Shown here one piece after another: positions 27,300-35,760 of a stretch of DNA of 64,000 bases. The notes beneath the pieces are model-generated. The model had not been told where the DNA came from and did no database searches. It was given only the letters and a program-made list of their open reading frames with translations. The translations under genes and the position numbers were made by a program. The first letter of the stretch is position 1, and every line of letters begins with the position of its first letter. This DNA is from Humibacillus sp. DSM 29435 (lineage in GTDB: Bacteria > Actinomycetota > Actinomycetes > Actinomycetales > Dermatophilaceae): assembly GCF_001758225.1 (NCBI RefSeq), contig NZ_MAST01000045.1:227628-291627 (forward strand), in the 5' to 3' direction.

Positions 27300-28210
27300 A
27301 CTCTCCAGCGCACGACTACCAGCTGAGCCAGCTCGACCTGCTCGAGGCCGAGGCCATCTTCATCATGCGAGAGGTGGTCGCAGAGTTCGAGCGGCCGGTG
27401 CTGCTGTTCTCCGGTGGCAAGGACTCCATCGTCATGCTGAAGCTGGCCGAGAAGGCCTTCTACCCGGCCCGAATCCCGTTCGCCGTGATGCACGTCGACA
27501 CCGGCCACAACTTCGACGAGGTGCTGGCCCTACGTGACGAGCGGGTCGCCGAGCTGAAGGTTCAGCTCATCGTCGCCAGCGTGCAGGAGGCGATCGACTC
27601 GGGCCAGGTCGTCGAACCGCCCGACGGCACCCGAAACCGCATCCAGACGCCCGTGCTGCTCGACGCGCTCGAGAAGCACCGCTTCACCGCGATCTTCGGT
27701 GGAGCCCGCCGCGACGAGGACAAGGCCCGCGCCAAGGAGCGGATCTTCTCCTTCCGCGACGAGTTCGGCCAGTGGGACCCGAAGAACCAGCGCCCCGAGC
27801 TCTGGAACCTCTACAACGGGCGCATCCACACGGGCGAGAGCATCCGCGTCTTCCCGCTGTCGAACTGGACCGAGCTCGACATCTGGCACTACATCAAGCG
27901 TGAGGAGATCGAGCTTCCGTCGATCTACTACGCCCACGAGCGTGAGGTCTTCGACCGCGACGGCATGCTCTTCGCCGTCCACGAGAAGAAGCAGCCCAAG
28001 CCCGGCGAAGAGGTGTTCACCGAGATGGTGCGCTACCGCACCGTCGGTGACGCCAGCCTCACGGCCGCCGTGCGATCCGAGGCCGACACCGTCGACCTCG
28101 TCATCGACGAGGTGGCCTCCACCCGAGTGACCGAGCGCGGCGCGACCCGCGGAGACGACAAGTTCAGCGAAGCGGCCATGGAAGACCGCAAGCGTGAGGG
28201 GTACTTCTAA
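27296..28210 (+). CDS. cysD: Sulfate adenylyltransferase subunit 2
   Basis: A 304-residue ATP sulfurylase small subunit that forms APS from sulfate and ATP. The PP-loop SGGKDSIVMLKLAEKAF lies at about residues 40-56. The ARRDEDKARAKERIFSFRDE block and the LSNWTELDIWHYI motif are typical. The GTG start overlaps the cysQ stop (GTGA), and cysN follows immediately. APS feeds either cysteine synthesis or PAPS for sulfation. Confidence 0.97.
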   Translation: MNSPAHDYQLSQLDLLEAEAIFIMREVVAEFERPVLLFSGGKDSIVMLKLAEKAFYPARIPFAVMHVDTGHNFDEVLALRDERVAELKVQLIVASVQEAIDSGQVVEPPDGTRNRIQTPVLLDALEKHRFTAIFGGARRDEDKARAKERIFSFRDEFGQWDPKNQRPELWNLYNGRIHTGESIRVFPLSNWTELDIWHYIKREEIELPSIYYAHEREVFDRDGMLFAVHEKKQPKPGEEVFTEMVRYRTVGDASLTAAVRSEADTVDLVIDEVASTRVTERGATRGDDKFSEAAMEDRKREGYF

Positions 28211-28211
28211 A

Positions 28212-29468
28212 ATGATGGACATTCTGAGGTTCGCCACGGCGGGCTCGGTCGACGACGGCAAGAGCACCTTGATCGGGCGCCTGCTGTACGACACCAAGAC
28301 CGTTTTCCAAGACCAGATCGACGCCGTCGAGAAGGTCAGCCACGACCGGGGTGACGACTACGTCGACCTGGCGCTGCTCACTGACGGTCTGCGCGCCGAG
28401 CGGGAGCAGGGCATCACCATCGACGTGGCCTACCGCTACTTCGCCACGCCCAACCGCAAGTTCATCATCGCCGACACCCCGGGGCACATCCAGTACACCC
28501 GCAACATGGTGACCGGAGCCTCGACCGCCGACCTGGCGCTCGTGCTCGTCGACGCCCGCAAGGGCCTGGTCGAGCAGAGCCGTCGGCATGCCTTCCTCGC
28601 CTCGCTGCTGCAGGTGCCACACCTCGTGCTCGTGGTGAACAAGATGGACCTCGTCGACTACTCGCAGGAGGTCTACGAGAACATCCGGGAGGAGTTCACC
28701 CAGTTCGCCGCGAAGCTGCGGGTGCCCGACCTGACGGTGATGCCGGTGTCTGCCCTCAAGGGCGACAACGTCGTGACGCGTTCGGCGAACATGCCCTGGT
28801 ACGAGGGGCCGAGCCTGCTGCACCACCTCGAGAACGTGCACGTCGCCAGTGACCGCAACCTCATCGACGTGCGCTTCCCGGTGCAGTACGTGATCCGCCC
28901 GCAGTCCGATGAGTGGCACGACTACCGCGGCTACGCGGGCCAGGTGCTCGGCGGCATCCTCAAGAAGGGCGACGAGGTGATCGTGCTGCCCTCGGGTTAC
29001 ACCAGCAAGATCCTCTCGGTCGAAACGGCCGATGGCGAGGTCGACGAGGCCTACGCACCGATGTCGGTGACCGTTCGCCTGGAGGACGAGATCGACGTCT
29101 CGCGTGGGGACATGATCTGCCGGCCGAACAACCAGCCGACCGTCGCTCAGGACATCGACGCGATGATCTGCTGGATGGACGAGTCTGCTCCGATGCGAGT
29201 CGGCGCCAAGTACTCGATCAAGCACACGACACGCACTGCGCGCACGATCGTCAAGGGGCTGCAGTACCGCCTCGACGTCAACACGCTGCACCGCGATGAG
29301 GAGGCGAACGAGTTGACGCTCAACGAGATCGGCCGGGTGCGCCTGCGCACGACGGTTCCGCTCATGGCCGACGACTACTCGCGCAACCGCAACACCGGTG
29401 GCTTCGTGCTCGTCGACGAGGGCACCAACCGCACGGTGGCAGCCGGCATGATCACCGAGGCCAGCTGA
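28212..29468 (+). CDS. cysN: Sulfate adenylyltransferase subunit 1 (GTPase)
   Basis: A 418-residue GTPase subunit of ATP sulfurylase, with P-loop GSVDDGKSTLIGRLLYD (about residues 11-27), switch motif DTPGHIQY and NKMD. The ATG one base after the cysD stop is chosen because known CysN proteins start MDxLRFATAGSVDDGKS. Unlike the fused CysNC of mycobacteria, it ends after the elongation-factor-like domains and lacks an APS-kinase domain. If PAPS is made, a separate CysC must lie elsewhere. Confidence 0.96.
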   Translation: MMDILRFATAGSVDDGKSTLIGRLLYDTKTVFQDQIDAVEKVSHDRGDDYVDLALLTDGLRAEREQGITIDVAYRYFATPNRKFIIADTPGHIQYTRNMVTGASTADLALVLVDARKGLVEQSRRHAFLASLLQVPHLVLVVNKMDLVDYSQEVYENIREEFTQFAAKLRVPDLTVMPVSALKGDNVVTRSANMPWYEGPSLLHHLENVHVASDRNLIDVRFPVQYVIRPQSDEWHDYRGYAGQVLGGILKKGDEVIVLPSGYTSKILSVETADGEVDEAYAPMSVTVRLEDEIDVSRGDMICRPNNQPTVAQDIDAMICWMDESAPMRVGAKYSIKHTTRTARTIVKGLQYRLDVNTLHRDEEANELTLNEIGRVRLRTTVPLMADDYSRNRNTGGFVLVDEGTNRTVAAGMITEAS

Positions 29469-29489
29469 GCTCGCGCGCATGTCGTGAGG

Positions 29490-29570
29490 TGCCCCGGTCA
29501 GGAAACAGTTCGACTGGGTGGTTCGAGTCCGCGTGCGGACCGCCCATCCAACCGAGACCTGACCGGGGCA
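29490..29570. terminator. Complex inverted repeat/terminator-like element after cysN
   Basis: Perfect 13-bp arms tgccccggtcagg (29490-29502) and cctgaccggggca (29558-29570) enclose 55 bases. These contain a nested perfect hairpin gtccgc gt gcggac (29527-29540). It lies 22 bases after the cysN stop. It may be a terminator or a structured RNA. It contains a tRNA T-loop-like ggttcgagtcc but does not fold as a tRNA. Confidence 0.55.
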
Positions 29571-29913
29571 CTGTCATGCCCGCCGGTCGTCGAACGGCTC
29601 GCGCCACCGAGTGACCCATCGACTGAACGAAGCACTCGTTCTCGATGAGACCTCCTGCAGCGCAACGCTGCTGGAGCTGGACTGGTTAGCCTCCGTCCCG
29701 AGCCACCCGACCGCCGTGAGGTGCTGAGGGAGCGCAAGGGTCGCCTTCTCCGGTGCGCCGCCCAGCCGCGGGGACACCAGGCCCCCAGGGGCTCGGTGAC
29801 GCGTCACCGAGCCGGTCACCGGGCCTGATATCGGGCCGGTCACCCGGGCTGGCGACCGGCCGCGCCCCCCACTTGCGCGCTGTCCGAGCCTTCTCCGAGC
29901 GTGCGAAAAGCAC
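29571..29913. other. Gene-free spacer with several palindromes
   Basis: No credible coding sequence. It contains an 11-bp hairpin with one mismatch at 29652-29676. A perfect 24-bp palindrome follows at 29790-29813 (core ggtgacgcgtcacc). Two further ggtcacc words lie shortly after, around 29814-29840. These could be protein-binding sites in the cysN/surface-protein boundary. Confidence 0.5.
29790..29813. repeat. Perfect 24-bp palindrome
   Basis: ggctcggtgacg is followed directly by its reverse complement cgtcaccgagcc. The ggtcacc half recurs at about 29814 and 29838, so a dimeric DNA-binding protein site is possible. A second terminator is also possible, but no loop is present. Confidence 0.6.
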
Positions 29914-29951
29914 AGAGGCGCCAGCAGGACCTCTGTCCTGATGGCGCCTCT
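29914..29951 (-). terminator. Terminator of the LAxTG surface-protein gene
   Basis: 17-bp stem (agaggcgccagcaggac against gtcctgatggcgcctct, one mismatch) with loop ctct. It lies 36 bases beyond the stop of the minus-strand gene and is followed on that strand by a short T-run (tgctttt). Confidence 0.75.
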
Positions 29952-29986
29952 TCCCTGTCGAACCCGACAGGGGAGCCCACTACGTG

Positions 29987-31756
29987 TCAGCCGTGCAGGG
30001 CCTGCAGCTGCCGGCGGCGAGTGCCGACGGCAACGAATCCGCCACCGAGCAGCACCAGGATGCCGCCGGTGATGGTGATGGCAGGCAGGGCCGAAGAGCC
30101 GGTCATGGCCAGAGCGGAGGACCCCAGGGTCTCATCGAGCTTCACGGCGAGGGGCCGGGAGAGCTTGGCTCGTACCCCGATGCTCTTTCCGGTGGCGTCT
30201 ACCGTCGCCCGCGCGACGGAGACCGTCATGAGCTTGCCGCTGGCGAAGTCCTGCCTCGTGACGACGTAGGGCTTGTCACCCGAACACGTCATGCTCTGCC
30301 CCGGCGCAACCGCCGTGCTGGGGCACACCACGCGGATGGACTGCTTGGTCAGCAGGCTGTCGGTGACAGACAGGTGGCTCAGCTGCAGCTTGCCCGTGTT
30401 GCTCACCACGAACTGGAAGGTGACCTTGTCACCCACATCGGTCACACCGTTCATGGCGTACTCATCGGACACGTGAGTGATGCGCGAGACCAGCGAGATG
30501 CCAGGCTTCGGAGCCGGAACCCGCGGAGCCTTGGGTGGCCGGTCGACCTTGACGGGTTTGGAGGGCGTGACCCGCACCCGGTTGGCGATCGGGGAGATCA
30601 CCAGGGTGGACACCGCCTTCGCGGTGGTCCGGCCGTCCTTGGACCGAGCTGAGACGACGGCAGTGTTCACGACCTTGCCCATCACCGCCTGAGCAGACTT
30701 GACCCGGTAGCCCGGCGACCAGCACCTGATCGACTGCCCGGGGGTGTTGGCCTTCAGCGAGCCGGAGTGACAGGTGATGGTGAGCCCCCTGTCACGCAGC
30801 AGACGGCTGGTGATGGCCGGCGAGGTGAGGGTCACGTTGCCCGAGTTGGACAGGTCGTACACGAAGCCGACCGTGTCGCCGACCGAGACCCGCCTGTTCC
30901 CGTCGGCATCCAGCGTGAGGTTGTAGGTCTGCTTCACTCGGATGCCGGGAACCGCCTTGATGTCCTTGGCGGCCTTGAGCCAGGCGGTGGTCGACTGGGC
31001 GGTCCCGATCGTGCCGGTGGCTCTCGCCGTGACGGCGACGGCGCCCCCGTCGACGTCACTCTGTCCTACGGAACGCACGGTCGTGCACGACACCGAGGCG
31101 CCCGGAGCGATCGTGCTGGCCGCGCACGTCGACGTGCCGGTGCCACTGCTGAGAGCAAGAGCGGACGCCTTGGTCTCGGCGCGGTTGGTGACGGTCCAGA
31201 CCACCCGGAAGCTCTCACCAGCGTCGGTGCGCCGGTTGCCGTTCGCGTCCACGAAGACCGAGCTCTTCACGGTGAGAACCAGACCCGCACCAGTGGCGGC
31301 CTTCGGCGGCGTGGTCGGCTTGGGAGTCGTCGGCGTGGTGGTCGGCTTGGGAGTCGTCGGCGTGGTCGTCGGCTTGGTCGTCGGCTTGGTCGTCGGCTTG
31401 GGAGCAGTCGTGGTCGGCGGCGTGCTGGCGGGGGTGGTAACGGGCGGTGTCGTGACGGGTGGTGTCGTGACGGGCGGTGTCGTGACCGGCGCCTCCGCCG
31501 GGGGCGTCTCCGGTGCAGCGGGCGCCTCCGCCGGGGCCGTCTCCGGTGCCGCCGACTCGACCGGGTCAGCGGCGGTCGGGGACGACGAGCTGGTGTCCGC
31601 CGACACCGACGGGGTGTCGTCGGCGTAGGCCGTTGTCACCGAGGCCAGCGGCACGAGAGCCAGCGCGACCGCAGCAGCGCGCGCCCCGGCTCGAGTCGCC
31701 AACCCCCTCCGATGACCGTCGTTCCGGGTCCCCACAACGGTTCTGCTCGTGCGCAT
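29987..31756 (-). CDS. Cell-wall-anchored surface protein with LAxTG sorting signal
   Basis: 589 residues from ATG 31756, which has GGGG five bases upstream. A signal peptide ends around residue 45 (cleavage near AYA). A Ser/Pro/Thr region follows with TTPPV repeats and KPTTKPTT-type repeats (about 60-150), typical of wall-spanning stalks. Three or four beta-sandwich domains of about 110-130 residues come next. They resemble DUF11-like repeats, with recurring DxNxRxDxGExFR-type motifs. The end has LAMTG, a hydrophobic helix and RRRQ: a sorting signal of the LAxTG type used by class E sortases. No sortase is seen in the window. A role in adhesion or as a surface scaffold is inference. Confidence 0.85.
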   Translation of the reverse strand: MRTSRTVVGTRNDGHRRGLATRAGARAAAVALALVPLASVTTAYADDTPSVSADTSSSSPTAADPVESAAPETAPAEAPAAPETPPAEAPVTTPPVTTPPVTTPPVTTPASTPPTTTAPKPTTKPTTKPTTTPTTPKPTTTPTTPKPTTPPKAATGAGLVLTVKSSVFVDANGNRRTDAGESFRVVWTVTNRAETKASALALSSGTGTSTCAASTIAPGASVSCTTVRSVGQSDVDGGAVAVTARATGTIGTAQSTTAWLKAAKDIKAVPGIRVKQTYNLTLDADGNRRVSVGDTVGFVYDLSNSGNVTLTSPAITSRLLRDRGLTITCHSGSLKANTPGQSIRCWSPGYRVKSAQAVMGKVVNTAVVSARSKDGRTTAKAVSTLVISPIANRVRVTPSKPVKVDRPPKAPRVPAPKPGISLVSRITHVSDEYAMNGVTDVGDKVTFQFVVSNTGKLQLSHLSVTDSLLTKQSIRVVCPSTAVAPGQSMTCSGDKPYVVTRQDFASGKLMTVSVARATVDATGKSIGVRAKLSRPLAVKLDETLGSSALAMTGSSALPAITITGGILVLLGGGFVAVGTRRRQLQALHG

Positions 31757-31760
31757 TCGT

Positions 31761-31775
31761 ATCCCCAAAGTGACT
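31761..31775 (-). promoter_or_regulatory. 15-mer shared by two secreted-protein genes (copy 1)
   Basis: On the minus strand the bases just before the surface-protein start read agtcactttggggat. The identical 15-mer precedes the 849-residue secreted-protein gene at 53269-53283, again three or four bases from ATG. It includes the GGGG ribosome-binding site. Confidence 0.6.
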
Positions 31776-32022
31776 AGTCGGTGCGTCGCCGTTCGGGCGT
31801 TGCACCTGAGCGCGGCGCGAACGCCGAAAGAAATTTTCCCCAGCCGAAACATACCCCGGCGCAGACGTCGATACCCTCGATTTCGCCACCTTGGCGTGGC
31901 CAAGATCGTCCCGATCTGTCGACCTCAGCCGGTCGCCGACCCTTCGAGTCGGTCCCAGCATATGGACGCTCAAAGCGCAGGTGATTGTGCGTTTCGTTAC
32001 CTAACCGATACTGTCGCCGCCC

Positions 32023-32994
32023 ATGACTCCCCTAACAAGACGCGGTGTGCTGCGCGGCGGTACGGCCTTGGGCACTCTTGCCCTTGCGTCGGCCGTGCCG
32101 GTCACCGCTTTCGCCCGTCCATCCAAGGCCACCCCGCAGGCCGCCCAGCAGGCCGCCGGTAGCCGCTTCGCCGGCGACCCGGGTTCCGGCAAGCTTTACT
32201 ACGGCGCGTCCGTGGTTGCCAGCTACGGTCTGTCCACCCTCGAGTCGCAGCTCAAGCACAAGGTCGGCGTTCACCGAGGGTACTTCGTGCCCAAGAGCCA
32301 GAAGGGTCTGCTCCAGCAGGTCAAGGACGACCACGCCAACGGTCGTCTTCCCTCGGTCTCGACGAAGGTCCCCGACACGTGGGGCAACATGGCGGCCGGC
32401 AAGCAGGACGCCTGGCTGCGGGTTCTGCTCACCGCGCTGGCGCAGGCCAAGAAGCCGGTCTTCCTGACCTTGCACCACGAGCCCGAGAACGACACCGGTG
32501 GCAATGGTATGAAGCCGCAGGACTGGCGCTCGATGTACGACCACGCCGTGGTGCTGGCCGCATCCGTGGCGCCGAACGTGACGATGGTGCCGATCCTCAT
32601 GCAGTTCACGTTCGACCCCGGCTCAGGGCGCAAGCCCGCCGACTGGGTGCCCACCACGACCAAGGTGTTCAGCACCGACTGCTACAACGCCTGGTCGCAG
32701 TCCAACGGCCTCAAGTGGCGGTCCCTGGGCGACAAGATGTCGATGACGTTGCCCTACGCCAACGGCCGGCCCATCGTGTTGGGCGAGTACGGATGCCGCA
32801 CCGACCCGAAGAACCCGGGACTGGCCGCTGCCTGGATGCGGGACGCCTTCGACTGGTGCCGCACCCACAACGTGGTGTCGATGTCGTACTTCAACTCCTA
32901 CCAGCACAGCCGTTTCGGAAGCTGGGAGCTGGACACCGAACGGCTGAACGCCATGAGGACGCTCATCACCAGTCCCTACTCGGTCAGTCTCTGA
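32023..32994 (+). CDS. Tat-exported GH26-like glycoside hydrolase
   Basis: A 323-residue exported enzyme with a twin-arginine signal (TRRGVLRGG, residues 5-13, then a hydrophobic stretch and TAFA cleavage near 31). The fold is a TIM barrel of the GH26-like type. The likely acid/base is E153 in LTLHHEPEND and the likely nucleophile E255 in IVLGEYGC. GH26 enzymes cut beta-mannans or related glycans. The position at the edge of a polysaccharide locus suggests it trims or releases the local polymer. It has a distant counterpart at 47389-48546. The ATG lies shortly after a CGTTACC-type promoter element. A strong terminator follows. Confidence 0.82.
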   Translation: MTPLTRRGVLRGGTALGTLALASAVPVTAFARPSKATPQAAQQAAGSRFAGDPGSGKLYYGASVVASYGLSTLESQLKHKVGVHRGYFVPKSQKGLLQQVKDDHANGRLPSVSTKVPDTWGNMAAGKQDAWLRVLLTALAQAKKPVFLTLHHEPENDTGGNGMKPQDWRSMYDHAVVLAASVAPNVTMVPILMQFTFDPGSGRKPADWVPTTTKVFSTDCYNAWSQSNGLKWRSLGDKMSMTLPYANGRPIVLGEYGCRTDPKNPGLAAAWMRDAFDWCRTHNVVSMSYFNSYQHSRFGSWELDTERLNAMRTLITSPYSVSL

Positions 32995-33053
32995 CCACTC
33001 TCTGACCAGACGCCGAACCGCTCACGGCGAGCGGTCAGGCCAGCACCACACCG

Positions 33054-33084
33054 CGCCCCTTCGAAGCCTGGCTTCGAAGGGGCG
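33054..33084 (+). terminator. Terminator after GH26-like gene
   Basis: Perfect 13-bp stem (cgccccttcgaag / cttcgaaggggcg) with a five-base loop, 60 bases after the stop codon. Confidence 0.7.
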
Positions 33085-33223
33085 CGTCGGTGTCTGATCC
33101 GCGCCCGCAGGTCGTATAGGGCGAATTACCGCATCCGCCCTGACAGCGGTCGCGGAGGAGGTACCGTGACCAAGCGGGATCACCACGGATGCCGACGCAA
33201 CGTGAGAGGAAACCGACGACCCA

Positions 33224-34606
33224 ATGGTTGCAACACCGAGGGCGGGGCTGCAGCTGAGGGAGATGCTGACAGACCGCGAGACGGCGTCCCTGGAGGCTCC
33301 GTCACGACGCCGGTTGTTGCCCGTCGGCTGGCCCCTGGTCGCGCTGTTCACCTTCTACCCCCTCTGGTGGGTTCTGGGAGTCGCTCCGTTCGTGTCGATC
33401 GGGGTCGCAATTCCGCTGGCCATCGAGCTGCGGTCCAGAGGAAAGCTGAGGGCTCCTCGCGGCTTCGGCCTCTGGCTGCTCTTTCTCGTCTGGCTGCTGG
33501 TCGGCGTGCTGGTGCTTCAGGTAGCCGCTCCCGAGGCCATTCCCACCACGAGCATGGCCAGATACTTCACGTTTGCCTTCCGTTACCTGTGGTTTCTCGC
33601 GGCAACCGTCGTGCTTCTCTATGTCGGCAACATGCGCGAGGAGCTGAGCCTGCTGTGGTTCTGCAGAGTCATCGGCTCAATGTTCATCGTCATCGTTGCT
33701 GGGGGACTGCTCGGCTGGGCCGCCCCGAAGTTCGAGTTCAACTCTGTTTTGGAGATTGTGCTGGGAAGCAAAGGCAAGTCGCCTTTCCTCCAGAACCTCA
33801 TTCACCCAACGGCCGCCCAGATCCAGGACTTTCTCGGCTATGAGCAAGGCCGACCGAGCGCACCCTTCGCCTTCACCAACTCCTGGGGCGTCAACTGCGC
33901 TGTCACCCTGCCGTTCTTCGTCGTCGGCTGGTTTCACCGCGCCAGCCAGGCGCGACGGGTCGTTGGCGTCGGCGTACTCGTTCTGGCCATCATCCCGATC
34001 ATCTCGTCCCTCAACCGCGGGCTATGGCTCGCGCTGACCCTCTGCGGTCTCCTGCTGGTCGTGCGCATGGCGCTGCAGGGCCGGCCGCTGGTGCTCGTGG
34101 GCGCTCTGGTGGCTGCCGCGCTGGCAGCGTCGATCATTGTCGCGTCGCCGCTCGGGGATCTGATCGCGGTACGCCTCGACAACGGAAACAGCAACACCGG
34201 CCGCACCAACCTGGGCACCCAGACGCTCGAGAGCACGTGGCAGGGTTCACCGGTGGTGGGCTTCGGCACGACCCGCGACCCAGCGGGTAACTGGGTCTCC
34301 ATCGCTGCGGGAGCAACCGCCGACTGCCCTCGCTGCACGCCACCGCCGTTGGGAACGCAGGGCCAGTTCTGGCTGGTGCTCTTCGCGTCCGGTTTCGGTG
34401 GGGCGATCGCCTACCTCGGGTTCTTTCTCTACCAGCTGTTCAGACACTTCTGGATGAGGTCGATCTATGCCACGGCCGGGCTGAGTGCCGTGGCCATGCA
34501 CCTGATCACCTCGCCCTTCTACAACACGGTCGACACCTCACTGCTCGTCATCCTCGCGGCGGTCGGACTCATGTGGCGAGCCCGGGTGGAGGCTGAGTCG
34601 CTGTGA
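33224..34606 (+). CDS. Wzy/O-antigen ligase-like polysaccharide polymerase membrane protein
   Basis: A 460-residue protein with about ten transmembrane segments and one large extracytoplasmic loop before the last ones (about residues 320-380). The pattern fits Wzy polymerases and O-antigen ligases, whose sequences are poorly conserved. Loop residues include RTNLGTQTLESTWQGSP and GFGTTRDP. The ATG is the first in-frame start after two stops, yet its ribosome-binding site is distant. A much better site (ggaggaggtacc before GTG 33166) opens another frame. It overlaps the next gene by four bases, forming a three-gene operon with the chain-length protein and the deacetylase. Confidence 0.75.
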   Translation: MVATPRAGLQLREMLTDRETASLEAPSRRRLLPVGWPLVALFTFYPLWWVLGVAPFVSIGVAIPLAIELRSRGKLRAPRGFGLWLLFLVWLLVGVLVLQVAAPEAIPTTSMARYFTFAFRYLWFLAATVVLLYVGNMREELSLLWFCRVIGSMFIVIVAGGLLGWAAPKFEFNSVLEIVLGSKGKSPFLQNLIHPTAAQIQDFLGYEQGRPSAPFAFTNSWGVNCAVTLPFFVVGWFHRASQARRVVGVGVLVLAIIPIISSLNRGLWLALTLCGLLLVVRMALQGRPLVLVGALVAAALAASIIVASPLGDLIAVRLDNGNSNTGRTNLGTQTLESTWQGSPVVGFGTTRDPAGNWVSIAAGATADCPRCTPPPLGTQGQFWLVLFASGFGGAIAYLGFFLYQLFRHFWMRSIYATAGLSAVAMHLITSPFYNTVDTSLLVILAAVGLMWRARVEAESL

Positions 34607-35760
34607 AGTCCCCAGTCAGTGCGGATGTGCCACTGAACGGCTACGTCCAGATCGTCAAGAGACACTGGGTGGCGCTGGTCCTACTCGTGCTGGCGTGTTC
34701 GTTGGTGGGTGTCGGTCTGCAAGCGCGGCAAGGCACCCCGGTGGAGGCCCATCAGCGGGTGTTCGTGCGAGACATCCGCAACGGTGATACCGACGCGGGC
34801 GGCGAGCTGGCGACGATCGACTTCTCCCTCGACACGGAGGCCCAGCTGATCAGGTCGGATGGAGTCATCAAAGCCATCCAGGCCGCGGCCGGAACTCCGA
34901 TGACAACGGCGGAGGCTCTTTCCCGGCTGCGGGTCACAGCGCTGCCGAACACCCGCATCCTGGTGCTGCACGTCACGCTTCCCGACGAGGCCAGGGCTAC
35001 CTTGGCTGCGCAGAAGGCGAGCGAGGCCTACCTGTTGGCACGCTATGACCTGCTCAGCGCGTCGAAAACGGCCCAGCTGGCGCTGCTGCAACAGCGCTAC
35101 GCCGACATCTCCAAGATCGTCTCGACCATGAACAAGACCGTTCCGGCAGACCGCAGCCTGCGCATCGACGTGACTAAGAGCGCGCTGAGCAAGTACAACA
35201 ACGACCTGCGATACGTCGTTACGACGCGCAACAGACTCGCGAACAACTCTCTTGACGTCGGCCAGCTCGTGGGTGAGACGAGCGCCCAACCCAACTACGA
35301 CGGATGGGTCATCAAGGGAGCCTCCGGCGTTGCGATCGGGTTGGCCATCTGGTTCTTCCTGGCGGTCCTGTTCGACGGAGCCTTCCGGCGGGTCAGCCCG
35401 CGCCGTCGAAAGTGGTCGCGCTCGCGTGAGGCCGTGCCGATCATCAGCCGGGTGAAGGTCGGCTCTGCCGACCGCGACGGCAGCACCATCGACCCCCAGG
35501 ATCCCGCCTTGGCAGAAGCGGTGGCCTCGCTGCGCGCCTTCTCGCCGATCAGCGCTGTTCTGGCGCCGCTGGGAGACGCGCACTCACTGCAGGTGGCAGC
35601 CGCATTGGACGGCTTGAGCTGGGACCCCGATCCGGGCACGTCAGGCCGTGTGGTGCTCGTCGCCCCTTCCGATACCCGCGTCGCGGACGTCCTGGCCTTC
35701 GAGCGTCGCTCGACCGCCGCAGAGCTCGAGACCGTGGGACTGATCGTGGTGGGGTCGTGA
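34603..35760 (+). CDS. Wzz-like polysaccharide chain-length/co-polymerase protein
   Basis: 385 residues, GTG start overlapping the polymerase stop. TM1 lies at about residues 22-40 and TM2 at about 236-256, with an extracytoplasmic helical domain between them. This is the Wzz/PCP topology that sets polymer length. The cytoplasmic C-terminal part (about 260-385) looks like the end of a Rossmann-type domain, but there is no Walker A motif and no tyrosine cluster, so kinase activity is unlikely. A second, larger relative lies at 37946-39469. Co-translation with the Wzy-like gene supports the role. Confidence 0.78.
   Translation: MKSPVSADVPLNGYVQIVKRHWVALVLLVLACSLVGVGLQARQGTPVEAHQRVFVRDIRNGDTDAGGELATIDFSLDTEAQLIRSDGVIKAIQAAAGTPMTTAEALSRLRVTALPNTRILVLHVTLPDEARATLAAQKASEAYLLARYDLLSASKTAQLALLQQRYADISKIVSTMNKTVPADRSLRIDVTKSALSKYNNDLRYVVTTRNRLANNSLDVGQLVGETSAQPNYDGWVIKGASGVAIGLAIWFFLAVLFDGAFRRVSPRRRKWSRSREAVPIISRVKVGSADRDGSTIDPQDPALAEAVASLRAFSPISAVLAPLGDAHSLQVAAALDGLSWDPDPGTSGRVVLVAPSDTRVADVLAFERRSTAAELETVGLIVVGS

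Noticed and set aside
28212..29468. APS-kinase (CysC) fusion on CysN, as in mycobacteria
   Set aside because: The protein ends after the elongation-factor-like domains at 418 residues, and no second P-loop kinase domain follows.
29490..29570. Possible tRNA: 81 bases, complementary ends and a ggttcgagtcc T-loop-like string
   Set aside because: The outer 13 base pairs are continuous, so there is no cloverleaf, and no anticodon arm or D-arm can be formed.
33166..33843. 225-codon frame with a strong ribosome-binding site overlapping the Wzy-like gene
   Set aside because: The product is Arg-rich with no domain, whereas the overlapping frame has ten membrane segments. Kept only as a start-site anomaly.
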